Part shown: one piece after another, positions 47,861 to 58,137 of the stretch
Numbering within the stretch: position 1 is the stretch's first letter
Layout: each line of letters begins with the position of its first letter
Assembly (NCBI GenBank): GCA_902385255.1
Contig: CABMEV010000005.1
Location: 1 to 64,000, forward strand
Direction of reading: 5' to 3'
Length of the DNA: 64,000 nucleotides
From: Candidatus Tiddalikarchaeum anstoanum
Lineage (GTDB): Archaea; Nanobdellota; Nanobdellia; Tiddalikarchaeales; Tiddalikarchaeaceae
The notes under the pieces: model-generated
What the model saw: the letters and a program-made list of their open reading frames with translations, nothing else
Databases searched by the model: none
What the model was told of the DNA's origin: nothing
Position numbers and translations under genes: made by a program

Positions 47861-48775
47861 TTAGATTTTTGTTTGGTTTATTAGGTTGCTTACTGTGTTT
47901 GTGATATTTGTTGGTGTCCTGTTTTCTCCTTCCCAGATGTAGACCGCAGAAGTTATATCATTCATGTTTGAATAATTTTCTCCAGTTGTTACGTAGTTGA
48001 ACGCCCATAATTGATTATTAGTCTTTACAACTCTGTCAAAACTATTCATATTCTGATCACCTGTTTTATACCTGATATATACTTTCTGGTTAGGATAAGT
48101 TGCAATATTAGACCCGAGAATCGAACTATGTATACCCTCCTCGATTGCAGCACTGCCAGCAGCTTCATCAGCAACAGGGTCTCCCACATCATCCCAGTAA
48201 ACATGATGCGACGTCCTAGCATTCCTTAACGCAATAGCACCTATCGTATACGGAGTTACGCCAGTCAACGTGGTAGCATAAAGAATATTATCATACTTAT
48301 CCTGAACAGTGAAAGTTATAGACGTTGAAGTGTCAACATAACTAATATTCATCTTATACCAAGTATCAACAGTCGGATACAATCCAGCACTACTGCCAAT
48401 ATCACCCCACCCTACACCAGCATTATAATACCTGAAACCCTCATTAACATCATAACCCATTAAGATACCAAACCTCGAAACACCACCAGACTGAATATAC
48501 AATAAGCCACCACTATCACCAAGAGAATAATCAAGCTTAACCCAAACAGTGTACACATTACAACCACTACTGCTCCTATTAATACTAGAAACCATATCCT
48601 GATTCAAACCATAAACACCAATCCTAGGAAAAGAAGAATCAACAGTACCCTTACTATTATAAACCAAATTATAACTATCCAAATTACCACCCTCAAAACT
48701 ATCAACAACACAAACACAAAAACCCATATTAATTAATAAAAATAAACCGAACAAACAAAAATACTTACCCAACAC
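47861..48775 (-). CDS. Secreted concanavalin/LamG-like domain protein
   Basis: 304 aa; signal peptide; DSFEGGNLDSYNLV...YWDDVGDP pattern. Confidence 0.65.
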   Translation of the reverse strand: MLGKYFCLFGLFLLINMGFCVCVVDSFEGGNLDSYNLVYNSKGTVDSSFPRIGVYGLNQDMVSSINRSSSGCNVYTVWVKLDYSLGDSGGLLYIQSGGVSRFGILMGYDVNEGFRYYNAGVGWGDIGSSAGLYPTVDTWYKMNISYVDTSTSITFTVQDKYDNILYATTLTGVTPYTIGAIALRNARTSHHVYWDDVGDPVADEAAGSAAIEEGIHSSILGSNIATYPNQKVYIRYKTGDQNMNSFDRVVKTNNQLWAFNYVTTGENYSNMNDITSAVYIWEGENRTPTNITNTVSNLINQTKI

Positions 48776-48829
48776 ATATCAACTCCTTGATTATTTATTA
48801 GTTCAGTTTAATATATAGTTTCTGATATT

Positions 48830-51289
48830 TTAGAAAAATCCTTCCAGTGTTTTCTGCTCTTTGCCTTCAATCTCAGACTCCTTGAAACCCAGCGTCAACA
48901 AGATAGGTTCAACACTCGGAATAAGCTGATTCTTAATATAATAATCATAATCAGGAACCAACCTCTTCTTCAGCGCATTCTCATAAGTGAAAGCCCTATC
49001 ACTGATACTACCTCCGCCCTTAACAATAACGAAACTAATCATGGAACCCTCAACCAAAACATCACCATCAACATTAGCCTTCATAGCAGCACGAACATGA
49101 GGACCCACATTCTCATAACTGCCCACATTCTTAGTCATACGAGTCTTAATAATAAACTTCTGCAAAGGAACAACACCAGACTTAACATCACTAATCGTAT
49201 CCTTCAAAACCTTGACAGCACCGCGAAAATCCTTATCAACCAAAACCTTCTTCAAAGCGCACAGCTGCAAATCCTTGGCAATAACAGCCCAATCCCTGCG
49301 AACAAACTCAAAACCCTTAATTAACAACTCATTATTCTTATCGCACAATGCGTACTTCTTCTTGGCGCCCCTGACACTGCTCTTCTTAAAAACAAAAATA
49401 CCAGACTTGTAAAAACCCTCAAACTTCAACTCCATAACACCAGGAAGACTCTTATTAACCTTCTCGGCAAAAGTCAACGCGTCATCAACATGAGGGGAAG
49501 GCAAAATAAAAAAACAACTATCAGTATCACCATACAACACTTTAAGACCCGAACTCTCCGCCTCCTTCAAAACACCCTGAATATAACTCCTACCCCACGA
49601 AGTAATACTCGCAGCACACTCCATCGAATACCACCTAGACTTAGGAAAACCCAAATAACCATACATCGCATTAGCCAAAATCTTCATAGCATTCTGCCTG
49701 CTGTCCAAAACATTATAATCCAAATCCTTCTTATCCATCTTCTTCAAAATAGTCTTAATACTATTCCTGCGCTCAATCAACTCCTTAACAAGACTCGGAA
49801 TAAAACCAATAGGACTCTTAGCAAAACGGAAAGACAATAATTCGCCGCCAACCAAAATCTCAGGACTCGTATGAACATCACTTCCCTCCGCATTAAGGGT
49901 TGTAGGACACACATTATGAGCAACAATAATAGACGGATACAAACTCCTGAAATCAAACACGGCAATATGCTCGTAAAAACCAGGAACAGGCTCGTAAACA
50001 AAACCACCCTTAAAAGTCCTGGAAACCCTCGCCATCACATCCTTATTAGACGGACTTCTCAAAATAACCTCATTAAAATTCCTAGTCTCCCTCATAATAA
50101 GACTCTCAACAAGCCTGGAATAACTCATCCTGCAAACATCAAAAATTGGAGCACCAACAATCCTAGTCATCTCAAACATCAAAGGAAGAATCTTCAAACT
50201 AAGACGCAAAGTAAGCTTAGCATCAGCCAAACTATAATCTAACAACTCATCAATCTTATGCTCATCCCATAATTTGTACAAATCAGCAACATCAAAACCA
50301 TCCTTCTTATCACCAAGAAGCTCCTCGCAAACAGAATTCAAAGTATAACTATCAGTCTTCAAATAAGAACTCATAGTAGTCTTAATGAAGGGATACAAAT
50401 CCAAATGAACCAAACCCTTGCTCTTAGCAGCAAACTTAGTACCACTCCTAACAAAAGACAAACTTGCACCATCCCATCCAATATCAAAATCCACCCCGCT
50501 CTTCCTCGCACGCTCCTTAAGATAGGGAAAATCGAAATTATCACCATTATAACTAATAACGAAAGCGGGCTTCTCCCTCTTTAAAAGCTCACAAAAAGCG
50601 GCAAGCATCTCACGCTCATCCTTAAATACTTTAGCAAAACCCTTGCCTGAAACCTTCCACGTTAAGACACCTGACTCGCCGCTGCTTAAAGCGTAACTAA
50701 TCATAGTAATAGGATGAACCTTAACATCACTCACGCCGCCAGGATTATAAGTCTCAATATCAAAACATAAAAGAGGATAAGGAGCAGGCTCAGCCAAATC
50801 ACTGGACAAATTAAACGCCTTAACATGAAAATCAACACCATTAATCTTGTTAAGCTCCTCGCCGACAACCACAACCTTAGAAAGAGGAACAAGCTTCTTA
50901 TCAAATAAGTACTTCATATAAGTCTTAACATCATCATCGAACGTGGACAAGACGCCGTCAATATCCAAGACACCCTTACTTAACGGCTTCAAAGAATCAA
51001 CACTATTACACGTAACCTTCAACAACGAACTAAGCTTGCCAAGAATCTTCCTCTCCACCTTCTCAACACGAGTAACAAAAAACTCCTCCTCGCCATCCCT
51101 AATCTTAAAAGATGAAAGAGCACTAACAACTCTCCCAATATCAGCCTTAACTGAAGGCTGCACTATGAAATAAGGAGCGTACGAATCATCCCTGACAATA
51201 ACCCTCTTCTTATCCTCGGTAAAACCATACAAGACAACGCCATTACCCTCCATGGCTACATCTGTAATGCTGAAAGTTAAAGTAATCAT
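48830..51289 (-). CDS. polB: Family B DNA polymerase
   Basis: Exo I LCFDIETYNPGG, SYNGDNFDFPYL, SLYPSIIVAHNVCPTTL, YGDTDSCF; start likely internal ATG at 51289 (ORF open to 51427). Confidence 0.95.
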   Translation of the reverse strand: MITLTFSITDVAMEGNGVVLYGFTEDKKRVIVRDDSYAPYFIVQPSVKADIGRVVSALSSFKIRDGEEEFFVTRVEKVERKILGKLSSLLKVTCNSVDSLKPLSKGVLDIDGVLSTFDDDVKTYMKYLFDKKLVPLSKVVVVGEELNKINGVDFHVKAFNLSSDLAEPAPYPLLCFDIETYNPGGVSDVKVHPITMISYALSSGESGVLTWKVSGKGFAKVFKDEREMLAAFCELLKREKPAFVISYNGDNFDFPYLKERARKSGVDFDIGWDGASLSFVRSGTKFAAKSKGLVHLDLYPFIKTTMSSYLKTDSYTLNSVCEELLGDKKDGFDVADLYKLWDEHKIDELLDYSLADAKLTLRLSLKILPLMFEMTRIVGAPIFDVCRMSYSRLVESLIMRETRNFNEVILRSPSNKDVMARVSRTFKGGFVYEPVPGFYEHIAVFDFRSLYPSIIVAHNVCPTTLNAEGSDVHTSPEILVGGELLSFRFAKSPIGFIPSLVKELIERRNSIKTILKKMDKKDLDYNVLDSRQNAMKILANAMYGYLGFPKSRWYSMECAASITSWGRSYIQGVLKEAESSGLKVLYGDTDSCFFILPSPHVDDALTFAEKVNKSLPGVMELKFEGFYKSGIFVFKKSSVRGAKKKYALCDKNNELLIKGFEFVRRDWAVIAKDLQLCALKKVLVDKDFRGAVKVLKDTISDVKSGVVPLQKFIIKTRMTKNVGSYENVGPHVRAAMKANVDGDVLVEGSMISFVIVKGGGSISDRAFTYENALKKRLVPDYDYYIKNQLIPSVEPILLTLGFKESEIEGKEQKTLEGFF

Positions 51290-51350
51290 AATCCTTAATT
51301 TGTTGTAAAACCAGTTAAGTATAAAAGTCTTTATTTTCATATAACTAAAC

Positions 51351-53315
51351 GTGAAGGACCAGTCAGGATTCGACTTAAAAGTAATAATACACGAACTAAG
51401 CGGCTTAGTCGGAGCCAGAATAAACAAGTTCTATAATACTGAAGATGGAGAATTACTCATAAAATTATACGACTCGAAAAACGGCAAAATAATCATACGA
51501 GTGCTGAAAGGCTCCTGCATGCACCTCACACAATTTGACAGGGAAAACAGCGAGATGCCAAGCAACTTCACAATGCTGATGCGAAAATACATGAATGAGG
51601 CTGTAATCACATCCATAGAACAGCCGTCATTCGAAAGAATAGCAATCATCAAAGCCAGAAAAATGGGGGCAATATATAATATAATCATCGAACTATTCAA
51701 CAAAGGAAACATAGTAGTATGCAACGAGAAGATGATAATAATAAATGCGCTAAGGACCAGCGTGAATGACAGATTAATGAAGCCAAACGAGGAATACGCG
51801 CTTCCAAAACCGCGCTTCCAGGACGCATTCCTAGACCCTTTAGAATTCAAGCGAATAATAAAAACAAGCAAGCAGGAATCATTAGTCAAATCTGCAGCGA
51901 TGGACTTAGGACTCGGAGGAAAATACGCCGAAGAACTATGCAGATTATCAAACGCTGATAAGATGAAAAACCCGGGATTCTTATCGCAGGACGAGCTCGA
52001 CAAGTTATACAAAGTATTCTTCACGCTATACAATAGCGTATCACACTACCAGAACATTAAACCATGCATCATCAAAAAAGAAAATAAACTGGCAGACTTT
52101 GCGCCATTTCCGTTAAAATCATACGAAGGCGCGGATTTCGTCTTCTTCAAAACATTCAACGAAGCATGCGATTATTACTACTCAAACATCCAAAAACAAG
52201 ACTACGAAGATGAGAACAAGAAAGAATTCGAAAACAAGATGAACAGATTAACCAAGAGATTAAGCATACAGGAAGAAGGATTCAAGGAAATAGAACGTAA
52301 AATAGAAGAGTGCAACAAAGTAGGCGAACTAATATACGCAAACTACGACTTAATCGACACAGTTCTCTCGAAAATAAAAAACGCAAACAAGAACAACATA
52401 TCATGGCCTGAGATAAAAAAAATGGTAAACCATGACAAGGAAACAGGCTCACCTGAAGCCAACATAATAAAAAGCATAAATGAAAACGACAACACGATAA
52501 CATTCGAGATAAACGACCAAGTCTTCTTTGCAGACTTAAACAGCGAAGCAAAACAAGTCGCGGCAGACTACTTTGACAAAGCAAAAAAGATGAGAGGAAA
52601 AACATTAGGCTCAGAAAACAGCATAAACGAAACAAGAAAAGAAATAGAAGAGTTGAACAATGAAGGACTAAAGAAAGACACCAGAGTTGTTGAAAGAGTT
52701 AAAGAGAATGAGGAATGGTTCAACAAGTATTCTTACATTAAAACAAGCAGCGGATTATTATTCGTCTCCGGACGGGATGCGACTCAGAACGAAGTCTTAG
52801 TCAAGAAAGTAGGGGAAGACAATGATTTAATATTTCACGCAGAAATACAAGGCTCCCCTTTTGGAATACTGAAAAACGGGCTTCACGCACCAGGAGAGGA
52901 CAAATTAGAATGCGCAGAGTTCATAGCAGCTCACAGCAACGCGTGGAAGATGGGATTATCAGTCAACGTCTTCGCAGTCAAGAAAGACCAGGTGAGCAAG
53001 ACTGCGCCAAGCGGCGAATACGTAGCCCACGGCGCCTTTGTAATAAAAGGAGAGAGGGAAGTGTTCGAGAATATAACGCCAAAGATATGCATAGGATACA
53101 ATAAGGAGAATAAGATAATAAGCGGGCCGAAAAAGCTAATCTCAACCCAGTGCGAGAATTACGCGGAATTAGTGCCGGGAAACATAGAATCTGACAAGAT
53201 TGCAAAAAGGATTCAGGCAATACTTGGAGAGAAAAACGCGAACGTATTAAGCGTCAAACTTGAAATAATCCAGAGGCTAATTCCCGGCGGAAGCAGGATA
53301 ATACAGGAAAATTGA
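51351..53315 (+). CDS. NFACT-family protein (Rqc2/NEMF homolog)
   Basis: 654 aa; GLVGARINKFYN..., C-terminal SGRDATQNEVLVKK, AHSNAWKMG, KDQVSKTAPSGEYVAHGAFVIKG. Confidence 0.92.
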   Translation: MKDQSGFDLKVIIHELSGLVGARINKFYNTEDGELLIKLYDSKNGKIIIRVLKGSCMHLTQFDRENSEMPSNFTMLMRKYMNEAVITSIEQPSFERIAIIKARKMGAIYNIIIELFNKGNIVVCNEKMIIINALRTSVNDRLMKPNEEYALPKPRFQDAFLDPLEFKRIIKTSKQESLVKSAAMDLGLGGKYAEELCRLSNADKMKNPGFLSQDELDKLYKVFFTLYNSVSHYQNIKPCIIKKENKLADFAPFPLKSYEGADFVFFKTFNEACDYYYSNIQKQDYEDENKKEFENKMNRLTKRLSIQEEGFKEIERKIEECNKVGELIYANYDLIDTVLSKIKNANKNNISWPEIKKMVNHDKETGSPEANIIKSINENDNTITFEINDQVFFADLNSEAKQVAADYFDKAKKMRGKTLGSENSINETRKEIEELNNEGLKKDTRVVERVKENEEWFNKYSYIKTSSGLLFVSGRDATQNEVLVKKVGEDNDLIFHAEIQGSPFGILKNGLHAPGEDKLECAEFIAAHSNAWKMGLSVNVFAVKKDQVSKTAPSGEYVAHGAFVIKGEREVFENITPKICIGYNKENKIISGPKKLISTQCENYAELVPGNIESDKIAKRIQAILGEKNANVLSVKLEIIQRLIPGGSRIIQEN

Positions 53316-53391
53316 ACTTTTCTAAATGCCAAATTAATAAAAAAAGAGAAATAAAACAATAAAGTTAAAAATTGAAATTCAGCGAGCATTT

Positions 53392-53559
53392 TTAGAAGTC
53401 GTATTCTCTTAAAGTGCTTCTGCCGTTCTTCTTTGCTCTCTCTGCAGCCATCTTTACTTTTTCTTCTAGCTTCTTTTCTAGAGCATCTATTGTTTCGTCT
53501 GGGAATCTCATTTCGTATTTCTTACCAGCTTCTTTCGCAGCTTTTTTAACAATTAACAT
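53392..53559 (-). CDS. Histone-fold protein apparently truncated before helix alpha-3
   Basis: Own translation MLIVKKAAKEAGKKYEMRFPDETIDALEKKLEEKVKMAAERAKKNGRSTLREYDF*; strong upstream GGAGGTG; resembles archaeal histone alpha1-L1-alpha2-L2 (GRKTVKAEDI-like); not in ORF track. Confidence 0.7.
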   Translation of the reverse strand: MLIVKKAAKEAGKKYEMRFPDETIDALEKKLEEKVKMAAERAKKNGRSTLREYDF

Positions 53560-53794
53560 CTCGTGCACCTCCTAATTCTTAATTTAACGAGATATAAAGA
53601 CTGTTTAAAAAACTTTTTATCTAAAAGCATTTAAAAACAATTTCAAAATAATAGCTATGAACATTAAATAGCCCAAAATAGACTATTTACGTCATAAACA
53701 CTTTAAATATTCCACATTAAAAATGTACATATAAACAGTTAAACAGAATTATTTATAAATGTTCTGTATATAGATTTCTTTGCAAAATAAGAAG

Positions 53795-53905
53795 GTGTGT
53801 TAGGATATAGGAAAAATTTGCAGTAACAAGCGATAAAAAACCAAACGTCCAAGATTTTGGACAAGAAACAAGCAATAATCAGTAACCTTCCTATATCATT
53901 TTTTT
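53795..53905 (+). ncRNA. Candidate structured ncRNA with closing stem, internal hairpin and T-tract
   Basis: GATATAGGAA (53804-53813) pairs with TTCCTATATC (53888-53897); internal GTCCAA-GATT-TTGGAC hairpin; followed by ATTTTTTTATTT; TATA-like TTTATAAAT upstream. Confidence 0.5.
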
Positions 53906-54796
53906 ATTTAATTCTATCTTGTTCTTCCTGCCGACAGGAGTTACAAATATTATACTCTTAGTTTCAAGAAAATGTATAATCTTTGAAAGCTTAGGCTTCG
54001 AGAAGTCAAGCCCTTTCTCTATGTCATTCTGGTATAAAATTGTTTTTGACTTGAGCACCAAGTCTACAACTTTTTTCTCATCACCTGTTAAGGTCATTGC
54101 TACAATTTCTTTCCTTTTTCTTCGTGACATTATCTGCGACAGGACAAAACCTGCAACGAAACATATGAATCCGACTATTACAAAGCCTTCGAAAGACACT
54201 GAAGGAGTTGTCAGTTTCTCAAAAAATACCATATAACTCCCAGATTCACCGTACTCTATCCTCTCATTCCACTCTATTATTATCTGCTGCCCGTCAGAGT
54301 ACAAATGTGAAGGCTGCGGAGATACTGAGCCGCCGTCTCTCTGCGTTATTCCAAAACCGCTAGGAAGTTTCACTATCATTGAAAAATCATCATCATCGTA
54401 AAAAGAGTTGAAGGAATAAGTCATCAGGTAGTAATCCTCAATCGGCCTGACAACCTTATCATTCAAGAAAACCAGGTTGTAAACCTTGGAGCTGTTTGAA
54501 GGTATAACATCATAAACCTTGATTGTAAACACGCCGTTTGTGACAAAAGATGAAAAATTCATTATACGGTTCGTCCCGTCGTTAATCTCAAGCCTGTAAG
54601 GTGAATCCTCCAGCAATACGTATAATGTGTTTGTCGACTCATTGTAAGGATTATTCGCCGTAACTGATATAGTCTCGGATGATACGCCTGTAGTAAGGTC
54701 CAGTGTTATATGAAACGATGTAACCTCAGCATCCAGCCCGAAGCTCAGCTTAAACAGCATTAAAGAGAGTATTGTAAGAATAATTAACCGTTTCAT
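53891..54796 (-). CDS. Membrane-anchored protein with extracellular domain and cytoplasmic winged-helix domain
   Basis: 301 aa; signal peptide, TM VIVGFICFVAGFVLSQIM, RRKRK, C-terminal LTGDEKKVVDLVLKSKTILYQNDIEKGLDFSKPKLSKIIHFLETKSII. Confidence 0.8.
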   Translation of the reverse strand: MKRLIILTILSLMLFKLSFGLDAEVTSFHITLDLTTGVSSETISVTANNPYNESTNTLYVLLEDSPYRLEINDGTNRIMNFSSFVTNGVFTIKVYDVIPSNSSKVYNLVFLNDKVVRPIEDYYLMTYSFNSFYDDDDFSMIVKLPSGFGITQRDGGSVSPQPSHLYSDGQQIIIEWNERIEYGESGSYMVFFEKLTTPSVSFEGFVIVGFICFVAGFVLSQIMSRRKRKEIVAMTLTGDEKKVVDLVLKSKTILYQNDIEKGLDFSKPKLSKIIHFLETKSIIFVTPVGRKNKIELNKKMI

Positions 54797-54886
54797 GATT
54801 AGTTATGAGAGATGAAAGATGCTTTTATAAATATTATTTAAGTTTAAGGGAATAAAGTTATAAATAGCGGCAATTTTTGTTTTAAA

Positions 54887-55102
54887 ATGAAACAAAAAGA
54901 TAAACAGAACGTACTTAACAGAGAAGTTGGAAAAATAGAATTCCTGTACATAACACAAACAGTTTTATTCCTGCTCCTTGCGGCGTTAGTGGGTGTAAAT
55001 CCAAGCCTTTTACAGTACGTTGTAATGACAACACTTGTAATACTTGCAATAAGTTCAGTAATACTGGCTTATGAATGGGTAAACTTGGAAACAAAACTGT
55101 AA
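54887..55102 (+). CDS. Small two-TM membrane protein
   Basis: 71 aa, two hydrophobic helices. Confidence 0.6.
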   Translation: MKQKDKQNVLNREVGKIEFLYITQTVLFLLLAALVGVNPSLLQYVVMTTLVILAISSVILAYEWVNLETKL

Positions 55103-55149
55103 AAAAATATTTTTTATATATTTTTTTAAATACCTAATCCATCTGTTTA

Positions 55150-56103
55150 GTGATGAATATCTTCCCGAAAAAGCAAGAAGAGACCGGCAGAGAAAAAGTA
55201 ATCATTGTTGAGAATGTCAGCAATAAGTATAATGATGAATTCTTCCTGAAAAATATAAGTTTCGTAGTCTACAAAGGAGAGATATTCTCAATCATAGGTC
55301 TTTCCGGAAGCGGGAAGAGCACGTTGTTAAAGACTATCGTTGGATTGGAAAAGAAGCTTGGCGGAACTATTTCAGTGCTTGGCAATAATATTTTCTTCAC
55401 GAGAAAAATGGTTGGTTTCTCGCCTCAGCAGGACAGTTTCTTCAGCGACTTATCCATCTCGCAGAATATGGAGCTTTTCTCCAGCATGAACGGGGTCAGC
55501 TACAAAACAGGGAAAGAGCTTGGAAAAGAGTACCTTAAGATGCTCGGGATGGAGGGATTTGATGAGAAAAAACCCAAAGAATTATCAGGAGGCCAGAAAA
55601 AGAGGCTGAATATCATACTAAGCTGCCTGCACTCCCCGAAATTATTAATACTTGACGAACCTTTCGCAGCATTAGACTATTATAACAGGAGAATATTATG
55701 GGACTTTTTGATATCGTTGAAAAACAGGGGCATCACTATAGTCCTTACCACTCACTTGTTGAATGAGGCGCAGGAATACTCATCCAGGGTGTTAGTGTTA
55801 AAGAACGGCAAAAAATTCGGCTACGGGACGTTTAATGAAATAAAGGAAAAGATAGGGTTTAATTACCTGCTCCACATCAAGATGTCCCATGTTGCAAACT
55901 CATTCATAGATTCTCTCACTCATTTTTGCATGCTGAAAAAGATAAGGATAGTGTATAACCTTAAGAAGGAATTATTATTCGCCGTTGCCGGAGGGGAAGA
56001 TAAGAGCACTATTGAAGGATTCATGAAGCGCAACAATCAAGAATTTACAGAGGTAGAGTTTAGACCGCCAAACCTGGACGAGGTCATACTCGCAAGCAGA
56101 TGA
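55150..56103 (+). CDS. ABC-2 type transporter ATP-binding protein
   Basis: GLSGSGKST, LSGGQKKRLNIIL, LLILDEPFAALD. Confidence 0.95.
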   Translation: MMNIFPKKQEETGREKVIIVENVSNKYNDEFFLKNISFVVYKGEIFSIIGLSGSGKSTLLKTIVGLEKKLGGTISVLGNNIFFTRKMVGFSPQQDSFFSDLSISQNMELFSSMNGVSYKTGKELGKEYLKMLGMEGFDEKKPKELSGGQKKRLNIILSCLHSPKLLILDEPFAALDYYNRRILWDFLISLKNRGITIVLTTHLLNEAQEYSSRVLVLKNGKKFGYGTFNEIKEKIGFNYLLHIKMSHVANSFIDSLTHFCMLKKIRIVYNLKKELLFAVAGGEDKSTIEGFMKRNNQEFTEVEFRPPNLDEVILASR

Positions 56104-57380
56104 AAATAGTTGAACTTTTAAAAAAAGAGTACATCTTGTTCAAGAATAACAAGAAACAATTAGCCATAACTATACTGCTGCCATTATTCTTCTCGCTGAT
56201 ATACTTATTCATGTTCTCGTTATCGGAGACTGGATTCAAAGTCGCGATATGCAACCTTGATAACGGAATATACTCCGGAGAGTTCATCACAACCATGCAG
56301 AACGAGGTGGAAACTGAGTTGTTAACTGCAAATAACGCCACGGGCTGTTCCATACAGATTAAGGATTCAATAATGAAAGGCGCATTGATTGGCATAATAG
56401 TTGACCCTGACTTTTCAGAAAAAATAGAATCTTACAGGCAGCCAGTCCTTACAATATACTTTGATAACTCGAAGCCTAATCTTGGATTCTTCTCGCAAAC
56501 CTATGTTAACAACAGGATTAACAGCTTAAGCACGCAGGTATTAAGGGACAGCGAGGAAAAAATAAAGAGCGCAACGTTCAAGATAGAGAATGATTTGGAC
56601 AGCACAATCGGCATATTAGAGCTTATTAACTTCTCAATACCTGACATTATAAGAAACCCTTACGACCAATTATACACTAATATACAATATTATAAGGGCA
56701 ATATCAGCAACTTAAACAGGATAGACTTGGAATTCCTGGTTAATCCGATTAGCACACAGCTTGTTGGAGTATTCGAAGGAAGAAACAGCGGAGGATTCTC
56801 ATTCTCAGTATTGTACACTGTGCTTAACCTATTCGTGCTGCTGTTATTGTCAAGCGTAAGCATGGTTTATGACAAGAGGAATAATTTCCTGACAAGATTA
56901 AAGACCAGCACTACGCCAATAATTTATTACATAATATCCAAAATAGTGTTCTTTTCAATAATCGGCGCTTTAATTTTCATACCAAGCTTCCTGGTATTCT
57001 TATTCAAGGACGCGTATTTTAGCGTAAATTATGCAACATTAATAATAAGCATCATAACAATTTCGTCCATCTCGACGCTGCTTGGTTCAATAATCGGGCT
57101 GACAAGCAATGATGAGAGCAGCAGCATAATGGTGTCATTATTCGTTGGGTTAACATTCATGCTGATATCAGGACTATTCTACCCTGTAGAACTACTGCCT
57201 CAGTTAATAAGCACAAGTTTGAATGCGCTGCCAACAAGTTTCGAATTCAAATTATTGAATTATGCTTTGGTGTTTAACAGCGGAATAAGTTCTACAACAG
57301 CCGCAATCGTCCCTCTCATAATATATCTTGGATTATTCATAGCTGTTAATTATTTGCTGATTTCAAAACAGCACGATTAG
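56100..57380 (+). CDS. ABC-2 type transporter permease
   Basis: 426 aa polytopic; 4-nt overlap with ATPase; SGLFYPVELLPQ. Confidence 0.9.
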   Translation: MKIVELLKKEYILFKNNKKQLAITILLPLFFSLIYLFMFSLSETGFKVAICNLDNGIYSGEFITTMQNEVETELLTANNATGCSIQIKDSIMKGALIGIIVDPDFSEKIESYRQPVLTIYFDNSKPNLGFFSQTYVNNRINSLSTQVLRDSEEKIKSATFKIENDLDSTIGILELINFSIPDIIRNPYDQLYTNIQYYKGNISNLNRIDLEFLVNPISTQLVGVFEGRNSGGFSFSVLYTVLNLFVLLLLSSVSMVYDKRNNFLTRLKTSTTPIIYYIISKIVFFSIIGALIFIPSFLVFLFKDAYFSVNYATLIISIITISSISTLLGSIIGLTSNDESSSIMVSLFVGLTFMLISGLFYPVELLPQLISTSLNALPTSFEFKLLNYALVFNSGISSTTAAIVPLIIYLGLFIAVNYLLISKQHD

Positions 57381-57697
57381 TACAGTTTCTCCTTTAACTT
57401 TGTCATCCTGGTTTCCAGGAACTTGTTGCGTGCAGAAATCCTCCTGTACTGGTCTAATAATAAGTTGTACTTGTGCAGCAAATCATTATAGATGTTCATG
57501 CTTACATTTTCAGACTTGAACTTTTCAATTTTCGCTGTTAATTCTTCAACCTTGCTCGATAACTCCACTGTATTCTTCTTGGCTGTGAATATTGCTGAAC
57601 TGTTTCTCTTCCTTAAAATCCTCAAAAAGAAGTTTAAAACGTAAAATCCTATGTTAAGCAGTACAAGTAATATGATTAAACCAGTTATTATGCTCAT
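57377..57697 (-). CDS. TM-anchored coiled-coil protein
   Basis: 106 aa; N-terminal TM then heptads. Confidence 0.6.
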   Translation of the reverse strand: MSIITGLIILLVLLNIGFYVLNFFLRILRKRNSSAIFTAKKNTVELSSKVEELTAKIEKFKSENVSMNIYNDLLHKYNLLLDQYRRISARNKFLETRMTKLKEKLY

Positions 57698-57789
57698 TAA
57701 AGAAATTGGTCTATGTTAGTGTTTAAAAATTATTGTTTTCATCGCGTAGTAATGTATAAATATAAGGTAAAATTCATTAAATACTAATT

Positions 57790-58137
57790 ATGGTTCAGTC
57801 TTGTAATGCTTGCAATTGCAATCTTGTTGATAATGAGAACTCATTGGATGTATTGGCAAAGCTTCGCAGCCATAAAAGCGCGAAAATAAATGAGAAATTC
57901 CCCATGCTTATTGCGGATTTCTACTGCCAGAATACAAAAAACCAGTCCTGCGATTTCAATCTGCATATAATGTGGAAAGATATTGACAATGATATTAACG
58001 TGTTAAAATGTCCGAAATGCGGAGGACAAGTATTATCAAGCATATTCTTAGGTGTTATTAGCGGTTTCTACCTTGAAAGTTTCTGTTTTAACTGCTTGTC
58101 AAGAAGAAACGGCGGCAATATTGCGTATCAGAAGTAG
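57790..58137 (+). CDS. Small protein with two Cys-pair (zinc-ribbon-like) motifs
   Basis: 115 aa; CNACNC and CPKCGG ... CFNC. Confidence 0.65.
   Translation: MVQSCNACNCNLVDNENSLDVLAKLRSHKSAKINEKFPMLIADFYCQNTKNQSCDFNLHIMWKDIDNDINVLKCPKCGGQVLSSIFLGVISGFYLESFCFNCLSRRNGGNIAYQK

Noticed and set aside
49871-50242. Plus-strand ORFs within polB (for example 123 aa)
   Set aside because: Shadow ORFs from skewed codon composition of polB; no plausible domain.
51431-52033. Minus-strand 200-aa ORF
   Set aside because: Antisense to NFACT/Rqc2 gene.
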